From the NCBI RefSeq assembly GCF_037113525.1, contig NZ_CP146963.1:124001-188000 (forward strand): a stretch of 64,000 nt of DNA, in the 5' to 3' direction. The notes below the pieces were generated by a model that saw only the letters and a list, made by a program, of their open reading frames with translations, was not told the origin of the DNA and ran no database searches. Below are positions 19,088 to 30,420 of this stretch, piece by piece. A program made the translations under genes and the position numbers. Source of the DNA: Butyrivibrio fibrisolvens. GTDB taxonomy: Bacteria > Bacillota > Clostridia > Lachnospirales > Lachnospiraceae. Positions within the stretch are counted from its first letter, which is position 1. Every line of letters begins with the position of its first letter.

Positions 19088-19160
19088 GGGGGTGTAGCTC
19101 AGTTGGGAGAGCACCTGCCTTGCAAGCAGGGGGTCAAGAGTTCGAATCTCTCCATCTCCA
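19088..19160 (+). tRNA. tRNA-Ala (anticodon TGC)
   Basis: Acceptor GGGGGTG pairs with CATCTCC, using G-T pairs. Anticodon arm CCTGCCTTGCAAGCAGG carries TGC. CCA is not encoded. It is the spacer tRNA of the rRNA operon. Confidence 0.95.
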
Positions 19161-19407
19161 TTCGAGATAGTAATCTATCTCATATTGTTCCTTGAAAACC
19201 GAATACTGAAATATAGATTATATCTAGTCATACCAAATGATTAAGATATGTTCTATGTCCAAACCAAAATCAAGACATCAAAATGATGAATTTATTCATC
19301 AAAAACCATTTCTAAAGAAATGGGCACTGACTATAACATATCGCTGTGTTATAGGTCAGAAGAGAATCCAGAATGATCGAAAGATCAGGACTGATTCCTA
19401 CGTAACT
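19161..19407 (+). other. tRNA-Ala to 23S spacer
   Basis: 247 bases with processing-stem-like repeats, for instance arms around ATTTCTTTAGAAAT-type and TTAAGTTATGT, that probably form the 23S precursor stem. No gene is seen. Confidence 0.5.
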
Positions 19408-22322
<2,915 letters not shown>

Positions 22323-22353
22323 AAAAGTCTTGAAAAAAACTTCAAAAAAGTGG

Positions 22354-22382
22354 TTGACAACATAGAAACAAAGTGATAAAAT
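22354..22382 (+). promoter_or_regulatory. Promoter of the tRNA cluster
   Basis: TTGACA (22354-22359) and TAAAAT (22377-22382) with a 17-base spacer, directly after 23S. It allows the tRNAs to be made apart from the rRNA operon. Confidence 0.7.
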
Positions 22383-22421
22383 CTTCAGTGTTCGGTCTTC
22401 AGGGAACAATAAAGTAAATAA

Positions 22422-22495
22422 GGCCCGGTGGCTCAGTTGGTTAGAGCGCCGCCCTGTCACGGCGGAGGTCATGGGTTCGAGCCCCATTCGGGTCG
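22422..22495 (+). tRNA. tRNA-Asp (anticodon GTC)
   Basis: Acceptor GGCCCGG with TCGGGTC; anticodon arm CGCCCTGTCACGGCG. First of six clustered tRNAs. CCA is not encoded. Confidence 0.95.
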
Positions 22496-22536
22496 TTCTT
22501 CTACAGAACATTGTAGAAGTCCAGCAAACTTAATAC

Positions 22537-22609
22537 GGGATCTTAGCTCAGCTGGGAGAGCATCTGCCTTACAAGCAGAGGGTCACAGGTTCGAGCCCTG
22601 TAGGTCCCA
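22537..22609 (+). tRNA. tRNA-Val (anticodon TAC)
   Basis: Acceptor GGGATCT with AGGTCCC; anticodon arm CTGCCTTACAAGCAG. CCA is not encoded. Confidence 0.95.
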
Positions 22610-22645
22610 CTCTTTAGAAGAAATTCTAAAGATATTTTATGAAAC

Positions 22646-22718
22646 GCCGATGTGGCTCAATTGGCAGAGCAGCTGATTTGTAATCAGCAGGTTAACGGTT
22701 CGAGTCCGCTCATCGGCT
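22646..22718 (+). tRNA. tRNA-Thr (anticodon TGT)
   Basis: Acceptor GCCGATG with CATCGGC; anticodon arm CTGATTTGTAATCAG. CCA is not encoded. Confidence 0.95.
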
Positions 22719-22727
22719 TTTTCATAA

Positions 22728-22809
22728 GGGTGGCTTCCCGAGTGGCCAAAGGGGACAGACTGTAAATCTGCTGCAAATTGCTTCGGTGGTTCGAATCCAC
22801 CGCCACCCA
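22728..22809 (+). tRNA. tRNA-Tyr (anticodon GTA)
   Basis: Acceptor GGGTGGC with GCCACCC; anticodon GTA in GACTGTAAATC; long variable arm CTGCAAATTGCTTC-type, as in bacterial tyrosine tRNAs. CCA is not encoded. Confidence 0.95.
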
Positions 22810-22862
22810 CTTGAAAACTTAATAATTTGGAAATAGTGGGAGTTCTTGAAGAACTTCAATGA

Positions 22863-22936
22863 CGCGGGGTGGAGCAGTCTGGAAGCTCGTCGGGCTCATA
22901 ACCCGAAGGTCATAGGTTCAAATCCTGTCCCCGCTA
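22863..22936 (+). tRNA. Initiator tRNA-fMet (anticodon CAT)
   Basis: Anticodon arm carries the three G-C pairs GGG/CCC that mark initiators. The first pair C1 with T72 is unpaired, as required for formylation; most bacteria have C1-A72 here. CCA is not encoded. Confidence 0.93.
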
Positions 22937-22942
22937 CTCTGT

Positions 22943-23015
<73 letters not shown>

Positions 23016-23032
23016 CTTTTTTTAATTAATCA

Positions 23033-23060
23033 GCACAAGACATTGTCTTGTGCTTTTTTA
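23033..23060 (+). terminator. Terminator of the tRNA cluster
   Basis: GCACAAGAC (23033-23041), loop ATT, GTCTTGTGC (23045-23053), then TTTTTT. Confidence 0.92.
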
Positions 23061-23078
23061 TTATTTGACATAGAGAAT

Positions 23079-23088
23079 ATGGTATAAT
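23079..23088 (+). promoter_or_regulatory. Extended -10 promoter of the decarboxylase operon
   Basis: ATGGTATAAT (TG-N-TATAAT extended -10). A TTGACA occurs at 23065-23070 but is only 12 bases away, too close for a standard -35 box. The predicted transcript starts about 20 bases before the first coding codon. Confidence 0.55.
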
Positions 23089-23113
23089 TTAAGGGTTAAA
23101 TACGTTTAGATTT

Positions 23114-24622
23114 GTGGAGATACCTTTGGGAGAATTATGGGATAAGCTGACAGAGCTGTCGAATAGTGATATGTATCCTTTTCACATGCCTGGGCACAAG
23201 AGAAATATTGATACTGGTATGAGTACAGATCTCTTTTTTGATCGTGATATTACAGAGATAGATGATTTTGATAACCTTCATGATGCCAGTAGCTTGCTAT
23301 ATACCTGTCAGAAGAGGGCTAATGATCTGTATAAGGCGGGGGAAACCTTTTTCCTTGTAAATGGATCTACATGCGGCGTTCTATCGGCTGTATCGGCTGT
23401 GGCAGGTGATGGAGATACAATCCTTACAGCAAGGAACTGCCATAAGTCTTTATTTCATGCAGCATATCTTCGTAATCTCAACTTAAAGTATTTGTATCCT
23501 GAGAATACCTCCGGATTTGGTTTTTGCGGACCTGTATCACCTGATGATGTAGCTGATGCACTTATGAATAATACAGAAGTTAAGGCTGTGTTTATCACAT
23601 CTCCGACTTATGAGGGTGTATATTCTGATATCAGGAAGATTGCTGATATTGCTCATTCTCATGGATTGCCTCTCATAGTTGATGAAGCTCATGGAGCTCA
23701 TCTTGATATAGCAGAGGGGATGCCGGAAGGAGCTATAGCCCAGGGAGCAGATATTGTAATACATAGTCTTCATAAGACGCTTCCATCAGTTACCCAGACG
23801 GCTCTTTTACATGTTAACGGTGATCTGGTCGATAGAGACAGACTTAAGAGATTTCTAAGGATCTATCAGTCAAGTAGTCCTTCTTACCTGATGATGGCTT
23901 CAATAGATGACTGCATAACTTATATGATGCAGCATGGAGATGAATATGCTAAAGCTCTTTTGTCATATCATGATCAGATACTGGACGTGGCAGGAAGATT
24001 AAGGCATCTGGAAGTGCCGGGGTATTCAGTAGTTAATGATCCATGCAAGATTGTCATCTCCTGTAGGAATACATCGATAACCGGAACGCAGCTGTACGAT
24101 ATATTAAGGTCCAGATACGGCTTACAGCCCGAAATGGCATGTGAAAGCTATGTTCTTATGATAATCACTGGTATGGATACGCAGAAGGGCATAGAGAGGC
24201 TTATAGAGGCTCTGGAAGATATAGATGGTGCGATAGAGTCAAAGATAGATGAATTTGATTCTGAGACAGATCATGAATTGAATCCTGATTGCATTTCTGA
24301 AGGGTATTTCGAAAACGATCACGAAGTGAATACTAAAGATAATTCTGAAGCCAACAATGAATCCGATATCAGACACGAAAGATTGACCAGAAGTATATCT
24401 CTTCGCAATGCCTGGGACAGGGAACATGAATATATACCACTGGACAGTGCGCCAGGGAGAGTAGCAGGAGACTTTGTTAATCTGTATCCTCCGGGGATTC
24501 CACTCGTTGTACCGGGAGAAGAGATTTCTGCAGATCTTATCAAAGCTATAAAAGAAGACCTTGATAAAGGACTTAATGTTCAGGGAATAGAACAAAAATC
24601 ATTAATAAGGGTTGTAGTGTGA
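23114..24622 (+). CDS. Orn/Lys/Arg decarboxylase family PLP enzyme
   Basis: Fold-type I PLP enzyme of the YaaO/SpeA-like group that decarboxylates a basic amino acid. The N-terminal YPFHMPGHKR motif, the substrate-phosphate residues (STCGVLSA) and the PLP lysine in HSLHKTLPSVTQTALLH (Lys 221) are present. The C-terminal small domain (about 420-502) has YPPGIPLVVPGE. An acidic, Asn/Glu-rich insert of about 45 residues (near 375-420) is unusual. Start: GTG 23114 lacks a site; TTG 23126, 6 bases after GGAG, is a fair alternative. First gene of the yaaO-to-rsmI block. Confidence 0.85.
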   Translation: MEIPLGELWDKLTELSNSDMYPFHMPGHKRNIDTGMSTDLFFDRDITEIDDFDNLHDASSLLYTCQKRANDLYKAGETFFLVNGSTCGVLSAVSAVAGDGDTILTARNCHKSLFHAAYLRNLNLKYLYPENTSGFGFCGPVSPDDVADALMNNTEVKAVFITSPTYEGVYSDIRKIADIAHSHGLPLIVDEAHGAHLDIAEGMPEGAIAQGADIVIHSLHKTLPSVTQTALLHVNGDLVDRDRLKRFLRIYQSSSPSYLMMASIDDCITYMMQHGDEYAKALLSYHDQILDVAGRLRHLEVPGYSVVNDPCKIVISCRNTSITGTQLYDILRSRYGLQPEMACESYVLMIITGMDTQKGIERLIEALEDIDGAIESKIDEFDSETDHELNPDCISEGYFENDHEVNTKDNSEANNESDIRHERLTRSISLRNAWDREHEYIPLDSAPGRVAGDFVNLYPPGIPLVVPGEEISADLIKAIKEDLDKGLNVQGIEQKSLIRVVV

Positions 24623-24652
24623 CAGGCTACAGATGCCCGGAATGAGGAATAA

Positions 24653-25246
24653 ATGGGTAAAATAGTTCTGCTCATGGGAAAGAGCACAACAGGCAAAGAT
24701 ACTGTATACAAGAACCTTCTTGAAAGAAATACATGCAATCTTAAAAAGGTTGTTTTATATACTACAAGACCTATGCGAGATAAAGAAGAGAATGGAGTTC
24801 AGTACTTCTTTTGTGATGAAGAGGGTTATCAGAAGTTTTTGAATGACCGAAAAATAATAGAAGGACGAACTTATGATACATGCTATGGTCCATGGCGTTA
24901 TTTTACTGTAGATGACGGTCAGATCGATCTTGAGTCAGGAAGCTCTCTTATGATCGGCACAATTGAAGCGTATGAGTCCATGGTCAGATATTTTGGTAAG
25001 GACAAGGTAGTTCCTGTTTATATCGAGATCTCAGACAGAATCCGCTTAGAGCGTGCTATGCACAGGGAAAATAAGCAGGAGCACCCCAAGTACGATGAGA
25101 TGTGCCGCAGGTACCTTGCAGACGAAGAGGATTTTTCTGAGGAAAAGATCAAAGCGGCAGGCATAACAAGACGATTCAATAACGAAGGCACAATAGACCA
25201 TATTCTCGACGAGATAACAGAGTATCTTAAAGAGATGGATGTTTGA
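24653..25246 (+). CDS. Guanylate-kinase-like nucleotide kinase
   Basis: 197 residues with the guanylate kinase plan: P-loop, TTRPMRDKEENGVQYFF (the GMP-binding loop, normally TTRxxRxGExxGxxYFF), then RFNNEGTIDHILDEI at the end. The P-loop reads GKSTTGKDT, with Asp where Ser/Thr usually follows Lys, a form seen in some other nucleoside monophosphate kinases. It holds the position that tmk (thymidylate kinase) has in the B. subtilis yaaO-tmk-yaaR block. RBS GAGG, 7 bases before ATG 24653. Substrate is open: GMP, dTMP or another. Confidence 0.8.
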   Translation: MGKIVLLMGKSTTGKDTVYKNLLERNTCNLKKVVLYTTRPMRDKEENGVQYFFCDEEGYQKFLNDRKIIEGRTYDTCYGPWRYFTVDDGQIDLESGSSLMIGTIEAYESMVRYFGKDKVVPVYIEISDRIRLERAMHRENKQEHPKYDEMCRRYLADEEDFSEEKIKAAGITRRFNNEGTIDHILDEITEYLKEMDV

Positions 25247-25311
25247 TAAAGCAGAATTTTAGTGAAGGAATCTTTGCTTAATCTGATAACTCTTGAAAAG
25301 GAGGTGCCAGG

Positions 25312-25752
25312 ATGGATATAAAGATAGGTCAGGTCGGGCAGACGCAGCAGGTGCAGGCGCCTGAGGCTACCCAGCCTATTGATGATCAGTTCAAATTCAC
25401 ACTGGCCTCCAAGCTTGAAGACACAACTCTTGCTGACCGCCTCACTACTATGATGCAGGACATTCAGCAGCAGGGTAAGCTTATAGGCAAAAAGCACGAC
25501 ATCAGAGACATGCAAAGATACAGGAAGCTTATAAAGGAATTCCTGAACGAAGTCATCACAAGGTCACATACTTTTTCCAGAGAGAACTTTTTGGACAGAA
25601 AAGGAAGACACCGCGTATATGGCATAGTAAGGCTGGTTAATGAGAATCTGGATGCCCTTACACAGGAACTTTTTAAGGACGAAAAAGACCATATCGCCAT
25701 CATGGGGAGAATTGGCGATATTGAGGGTCTGATCCTGGATATTTTTACATGA
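25312..25752 (+). CDS. yaaR: YaaR family protein (DUF327)
   Basis: Small cytoplasmic protein (146 residues) of unknown function. Helical, with the family pattern LxKxHDIRDMQRYRKLIKEFLNEVI and a C-terminal RIGDIEGLILDIFT. It is a conserved neighbour of holB and ricT in Firmicutes, as here. AGGAGG lies upstream of ATG 25312. Confidence 0.85.
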   Translation: MDIKIGQVGQTQQVQAPEATQPIDDQFKFTLASKLEDTTLADRLTTMMQDIQQQGKLIGKKHDIRDMQRYRKLIKEFLNEVITRSHTFSRENFLDRKGRHRVYGIVRLVNENLDALTQELFKDEKDHIAIMGRIGDIEGLILDIFT

Positions 25753-25937
25753 AAAAATAAATATCTATCCAAAGATTTTTGAAATAATAAAAAGTCTTTG
25801 AAAAGAAAAGTGATTTTGAAATTATATGTTTTGATTTGAAATGATCATTTAAGGTCAGATCGAATGGATGTGATTATAAAAAATCAGATTTGATGATCTT
25901 AACTTGTGGTCACAAGGTTATAGAAAGAGGACTGGGA

Positions 25938-26981
25938 ATGGCGGATTTTGCCGATATCATCGGACAAAAGCAGATGATAGACCATCTGCAGAATGCGCTG
26001 CGTACGGGAAAAGCATCGCATGCATATATAATTACGGGTGAGAAGGAGTCTGGTAAGGAGTTCATTGCAAGGATCTTTGCTAAGACGCTTATGTGCAGCG
26101 ACAGGCATGAAGACTATGGTCTTATTGAGCCTTGCCATAAGTGTCATTCCTGCATTCAGGCAGATAGCGCCAGTAACCCCGACATAATAACTGTCACACA
26201 CGAAAAGCCTAACACTATCAGTGTTGATGAGATTCGTGCGATCTGTGATGACGTTGTTATCAAGCCTTACGTGGGTCCTTACAAGATCTATATTTTCCCA
26301 GATGGAGAGAAGATGAATATCCAGGCGCAGAATGCGCTTCTAAAGACGCTGGAGGAGCCTCCGTCTTATGTTGTTATGTTGATACTTACTGACAATCTGG
26401 ACGTCTTCCTTCCGACTATTTTATCAAGATGCGTGGTGCTTCCCATGAAGCCGGCGCCTGATGAAGACATTAAGCATTTCCTCATGAAAGAGTATCACAC
26501 GCCGGATTACAGGGCTGATCTGTGCGTCTCCTTTGCCAGAGGTAATGTTGGTAAGGCCATCCTTCTGTCCCAGAATGAAGACTTTGAGAGGATGAGGAAG
26601 CAGACCTTTAGCCTTTTGCAGAAGATAAGTCGTAAAGAGCTTCACGAGATCCTTGATCTGGTCAAAGAGATTGAGACACCGCAGGATGAGAGCGGTAATG
26701 CAGAGAACGTCGACAAGAAGGAAGTAATATCCGATTTTTTGGATATGCTGTTGTTCTTTTTCAGGGATGTGCTTGTGTACAAGGCGACGGAAAGTGACGG
26801 GGGCTTGATTTTCGCAGGCGACCTATCGTATATTAGAGATACGGCTGAAAAGTGCACTTTTGAGGGCTTAAATAGCATAGTGGAACTTATCAGCAAGACG
26901 AGAAGAAGAATACAAGTTAACGTTAATCCCGACATTGCGGTAGAGATGCTGATGATCGGTATTAAGGATAATATGAAATGA
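25938..26981 (+). CDS. holB: DNA polymerase III subunit delta prime
   Basis: Clamp-loader subunit of the replicase. The AAA+ core (about 1-210) has HAYIITGEKESGKEFIARIFA (degenerate P-loop), the four-Cys zinc module CHKCHSC with its upstream Cys, NALLKTLEEPP (Walker B/sensor area) and LSRC. The C-terminal helical domain completes 348 residues. Start ATG 25938 is preferred, 8 bases after GAGGA; the earlier frame extension to 25890 has none. Directly upstream of ricT, as in B. subtilis. Confidence 0.9.
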   Translation: MADFADIIGQKQMIDHLQNALRTGKASHAYIITGEKESGKEFIARIFAKTLMCSDRHEDYGLIEPCHKCHSCIQADSASNPDIITVTHEKPNTISVDEIRAICDDVVIKPYVGPYKIYIFPDGEKMNIQAQNALLKTLEEPPSYVVMLILTDNLDVFLPTILSRCVVLPMKPAPDEDIKHFLMKEYHTPDYRADLCVSFARGNVGKAILLSQNEDFERMRKQTFSLLQKISRKELHEILDLVKEIETPQDESGNAENVDKKEVISDFLDMLLFFFRDVLVYKATESDGGLIFAGDLSYIRDTAEKCTFEGLNSIVELISKTRRRIQVNVNPDIAVEMLMIGIKDNMK

Positions 26982-26988
26982 GGTTAAG

Positions 26989-28404
26989 ATGACCAGAGTT
27001 ATAGGCGTACGCTTTCGTACTGCCGGAAAGATATATTTTTTTGATCCGGGAGAATTAGAAATTAAAAGAGGCAGCCATGTTATCGTGGAGACTGCCAGAG
27101 GTATAGAATACGGAACAGTTGTGGCTCCGGCTTATGACGTTGAAGATGACAAGGTTGTAAAGCCCATCAAGACTGTAATCCGTATTGCCAACGAGACTGA
27201 TGAGAATCAGGAGAAGACTAACAGAGAGAAAGAGAAGGAAGCTTTCAAGGTTTGTCAGGAAAAGATCCGCAAGCACGGCCTTGATATGAAGCTTATTGAT
27301 GCTGAGTATACTTTTGATAACAATAAGATTCTCTTTTACTTTACAGCAGACGGAAGAATCGATTTCCGTGCGCTGGTCAAAGATCTTGCTGCTGTATTCA
27401 GAACAAGGATCGAGCTTCGCCAGATCGGTGTAAGAGATGAGACCAAGATAATCGGAGGATATGGTATCTGTGGAAGACCACTTTGCTGCCACTCATATCT
27501 TTCTGATTTTGCGCCTGTGTCTATCAAGATGGCCAAGGAGCAGAACCTGTCCCTTAATCCGACCAAGATCTCAGGTGTGTGCGGAAGACTTATGTGCTGC
27601 CTCAAGAACGAAGAAGAGGTCTATGAAGAGCTTAATAAAAAGCTTCCTAAAGTTGGTGACATCGTAAGAACAGATGACGGTTTTGAAGGTGAAGTTGCCA
27701 ATGTCGGTGTCCTTCGTCAGACAGTTCGTATTCTTGTTGATGTTAATGACGAGAAAGAAGTTCACGACTATACAGCTGATCAGGTTCATTTTGTAAGAAA
27801 GAAGTCTAAGCATGGTAATGAACCTAAGAACGATAAGACTGAAGAAGTGAGCCTTGAAGAGCTTAAGGCCCTTGAAGATATGGGTACAAGCGGTGACCTT
27901 GATAGTGAGGATGGCCAGGAGCAGGGCGGCCAGAGAAATCAGGGCAGAAACAACAGAAACCAGGGACCAAGAAATAACAGACCTGGAAAAGGCGATAATA
28001 ACAGAAACAATAACAGAAATAATGACAATAGATCTGTAAACAGAAACGGCGATAACAGAAACTCTGAAAACAGAAATTCCGATAATCGTGGCGGCGATAA
28101 CAGAAATTCTGATAATAGAAACGCTGATAATCGCGGAGACAACAGAAATAACGATAGCCGAAACGCTGACAATAGAAATACAGATAATCGTGGCGATAAC
28201 AACAGATATAATGACAATAGGAACGCTGACGGCAGAAACGGTGGCAGAGATAACAATGGCCAGAATGGCAATAACCGCGGTAATGGCCAGGGCGATAACG
28301 GCGGTCATAATAATGGCGGTAGAAATAATAACCGCCATAACAACAGACATGGCAACAGACGCCCTAACCAGAATGGAAATGGCCAGCAAAATGATAATCA
28401 GTAA
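26989..28404 (+). CDS. ricT: RicT/YaaT PSP1-domain protein with a long Asn/Arg/Asp-rich tail
   Basis: Residues 1 to about 270 form the PSP1 domain of RicT, which in B. subtilis joins RicA and RicF in a [4Fe-4S] complex guiding RNase Y. The cysteines of GGYGICGRPLCCHSY and SGVCGRLMCC are all present. From about residue 305 to 471 the protein is low complexity, built of repeated NRN-x-DNR, NNR and GGxNN units, with no predicted fold. Family members usually end near residue 275-300. Such tails are common in RNA-binding proteins that phase-separate. RBS AGAGGTT-type 6 bases before ATG 26989. Confidence 0.88.
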   Translation: MTRVIGVRFRTAGKIYFFDPGELEIKRGSHVIVETARGIEYGTVVAPAYDVEDDKVVKPIKTVIRIANETDENQEKTNREKEKEAFKVCQEKIRKHGLDMKLIDAEYTFDNNKILFYFTADGRIDFRALVKDLAAVFRTRIELRQIGVRDETKIIGGYGICGRPLCCHSYLSDFAPVSIKMAKEQNLSLNPTKISGVCGRLMCCLKNEEEVYEELNKKLPKVGDIVRTDDGFEGEVANVGVLRQTVRILVDVNDEKEVHDYTADQVHFVRKKSKHGNEPKNDKTEEVSLEELKALEDMGTSGDLDSEDGQEQGGQRNQGRNNRNQGPRNNRPGKGDNNRNNNRNNDNRSVNRNGDNRNSENRNSDNRGGDNRNSDNRNADNRGDNRNNDSRNADNRNTDNRGDNNRYNDNRNADGRNGGRDNNGQNGNNRGNGQGDNGGHNNGGRNNNRHNNRHGNRRPNQNGNGQQNDNQ

Positions 28405-28421
28405 TATCTTAAGAGGTTAAG

Positions 28422-29195
28422 ATGGAAGTAGAATTAAAGCCAGGTGAAAGGATAGATGATCTTCAAAGAGACGGACTACGGATAATACAGGATCCGGAAC
28501 GTTTTTGCTTTGGGATGGACGCTGTTCTTTTGTCTGGCTTTGCTACTGCAGCAGATCCGGTCAAAGGAATAGTGGTTGGAAACTCGATGGAAGGAAAGCG
28601 TGTACTTGATATGGGTACAGGAACAGGCATCCTTCCAATTCTTTTGTCATCAAAAACAAAAGCATCAGAGCTTATAGGACTTGAGATACAGGAAGACAGC
28701 GCTGAGATGGCAAAGAGGAGTATAGATCTAAATGATCTTTCACCAAGGGTTTCTATAGTATGCGGGGACATTAAGGATGCAAGTAATATATTTGGAGCAG
28801 CATCTTTTGACGTGATAACCTGTAACCCTCCCTACATGATAGGAGGTCATGGACTTCAGAATCCGGATTCGCCAAAGGCTATTGCAAGACATGAAGTTAT
28901 GTGTACTTTTGAAGATATAGCGACTCAGGCAGAAAAACTTTTAAAGCCGTCAGGAAGACTATTCCTTGTTCACAGGCCATTTCGCCTTTCGGAGATAATG
29001 GTGACACTGACAAAGCACAGACTTGAGCCTAAACGTATGCAATTGGTATACCCTTATATCGACAAGGAACCTAATATGGTTCTTATCGAAGCGGTAAGAG
29101 GTGGAAAGCCAAGGATCACTGTTGAAAGACCCCTGATAATATATAAAGCTCCCGGAGAATATACTCAAGAAGTGTATGATATCTATGGGTATTAA
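28422..29195 (+). CDS. yabB: tRNA1(Val) (adenine(37)-N6)-methyltransferase family (YabB/TrmN6)
   Basis: SAM-dependent N6-adenine methyltransferase acting on tRNA. Rossmann motif I VLDMGTGTGILPILL (about residue 65), the acidic EIQ after strand 2 and the catalytic NPPY (about 137) are present; 257 residues is the usual length. RBS AGAGG is 6 bases before ATG 28422. Sits between ricT and rsmI, as in B. subtilis. Confidence 0.92.
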   Translation: MEVELKPGERIDDLQRDGLRIIQDPERFCFGMDAVLLSGFATAADPVKGIVVGNSMEGKRVLDMGTGTGILPILLSSKTKASELIGLEIQEDSAEMAKRSIDLNDLSPRVSIVCGDIKDASNIFGAASFDVITCNPPYMIGGHGLQNPDSPKAIARHEVMCTFEDIATQAEKLLKPSGRLFLVHRPFRLSEIMVTLTKHRLEPKRMQLVYPYIDKEPNMVLIEAVRGGKPRITVERPLIIYKAPGEYTQEVYDIYGY

Positions 29196-29313
29196 GGTTT
29201 TAGAAAGATACCATAAGTCATAGCTTTTGGAATGAAGTGATACAACATAGATTATTGATTCATAGATTTCAGTAATTTATGATTACCTACAAAATATAGA
29301 ATAGATAAAAAAT

Positions 29314-30207
29314 ATGAATGATAATACAAATATTGCAAATACAAATGGTAAATGCGGAATGCTGTATTTATGTGCAACTCCCATAGGTAATCTTAAAGAC
29401 ATAACAGCAAGGGTTTTGGAAACTCTGAATATGGTTGATGTCATAGCTGCAGAAGATACAAGGAACAGCATACATCTTCTGACTCATTTTGACATACATA
29501 CACCTATGACAAGTTATCATGAATACAACAAGGTGGATAAGGCCTATTACCTTATAGATCAGATGAAGGAGGGCAAGAATATTGCCCTTATTACCGATGC
29601 CGGAACCCCCGGAATATCTGATCCCGGAGAAGTTCTAGTAAAGATGTGCCATGAAGCAGGAATTACTGTTACATCCCTTCCGGGACCTGCCGCATGCATT
29701 ACAGCCCTTACTCTTTCGGGACTTCCTACAAGAAGATTCTGCTTTGAAGGATTCCTTCCGGGAAGTGATGATAAGAAGGCGAGAAAAGACATCCTTGAAG
29801 ATCTTAAGGATGAGAGCCGTACCATGATCATCTATGAGGCTCCTCATCATTTAAAGGTTGCTCTTGCAGATCTGTATGAGACGCTGGGTGATCGCAAGAT
29901 GGCTATATGCAGAGAGCTTACCAAGAGATTTGAAGAGGTTATCCCTACAACCTTAAAGTCTGCGATAGATTATTATAATGAGAATGATCCAAGAGGCGAA
30001 TATGTAATGGTCATTGAAGGAAGAAGCCTTAGCGATCAGAAAAAAGAAAATCAGCAGGAATGGCTTTCCATGTCCATAGAAGAACATATGGAATACTATG
30101 AAAGTCAGGGCGTATCCCATAAGGATGCCATGAAGAAGGTTGCCCAGGACAGAGGAATGCAAAAACGTGAAATTTATCAGGCGCTTCTAAATAACAAGAA
30201 CTCTTAA
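29314..30207 (+). CDS. rsmI: 16S rRNA (cytidine(1402)-2'-O)-methyltransferase
   Basis: Methylates C1402 of 16S rRNA. The family pattern LYLCATPIGNLKDITARVLETLNMVDVIAAEDTRNS opens the fold, followed by TDAGTPGISDPGEVLV and LPGPAACITALTLSGL (the SAM-binding loops). It has the usual C-terminal extension ending in KREIYQALL. 297 residues. The start is not well supported by a ribosome binding site; a Met about 15 codons on is possible. Confidence 0.93.
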   Translation: MNDNTNIANTNGKCGMLYLCATPIGNLKDITARVLETLNMVDVIAAEDTRNSIHLLTHFDIHTPMTSYHEYNKVDKAYYLIDQMKEGKNIALITDAGTPGISDPGEVLVKMCHEAGITVTSLPGPAACITALTLSGLPTRRFCFEGFLPGSDDKKARKDILEDLKDESRTMIIYEAPHHLKVALADLYETLGDRKMAICRELTKRFEEVIPTTLKSAIDYYNENDPRGEYVMVIEGRSLSDQKKENQQEWLSMSIEEHMEYYESQGVSHKDAMKKVAQDRGMQKREIYQALLNNKNS

Positions 30208-30208
30208 A

Positions 30209-30243
30209 AAGATATTTTTGAATCAAAGATTCTAAAAATATAT
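30209..30243 (+). terminator. Weak terminator-like hairpin after rsmI
   Basis: GATATTTTTgAATC and GATTctAAAAATAT arms near the stop codon, AT-rich and without a clear T tract. The remaining gap to 30420 is AT-rich with no gene. Confidence 0.4.
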
Positions 30244-30420
30244 TAAAAGAACAGATTATAAGATTATAAATATATAAAAGCAAAAAGTATTAGATACAGG
30301 AAAACTATTGAATACATTTTGTGGCAAAAGTTATTTACATTGTTGTTGCAGTCATACTCAATATTACATAAATGATATTAAAAAATGGATAATTGATTAT
30401 TCAAAGCTGGAAGGAGCAGT

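Noticed and set aside
27571..28389. Minus-strand 272-residue frame opposite the RicT tail
   Set aside because: It is a hydrophobic reflection of the repeated Asn/Arg/Asp codons on the plus strand; no ribosome binding site or conserved motif.
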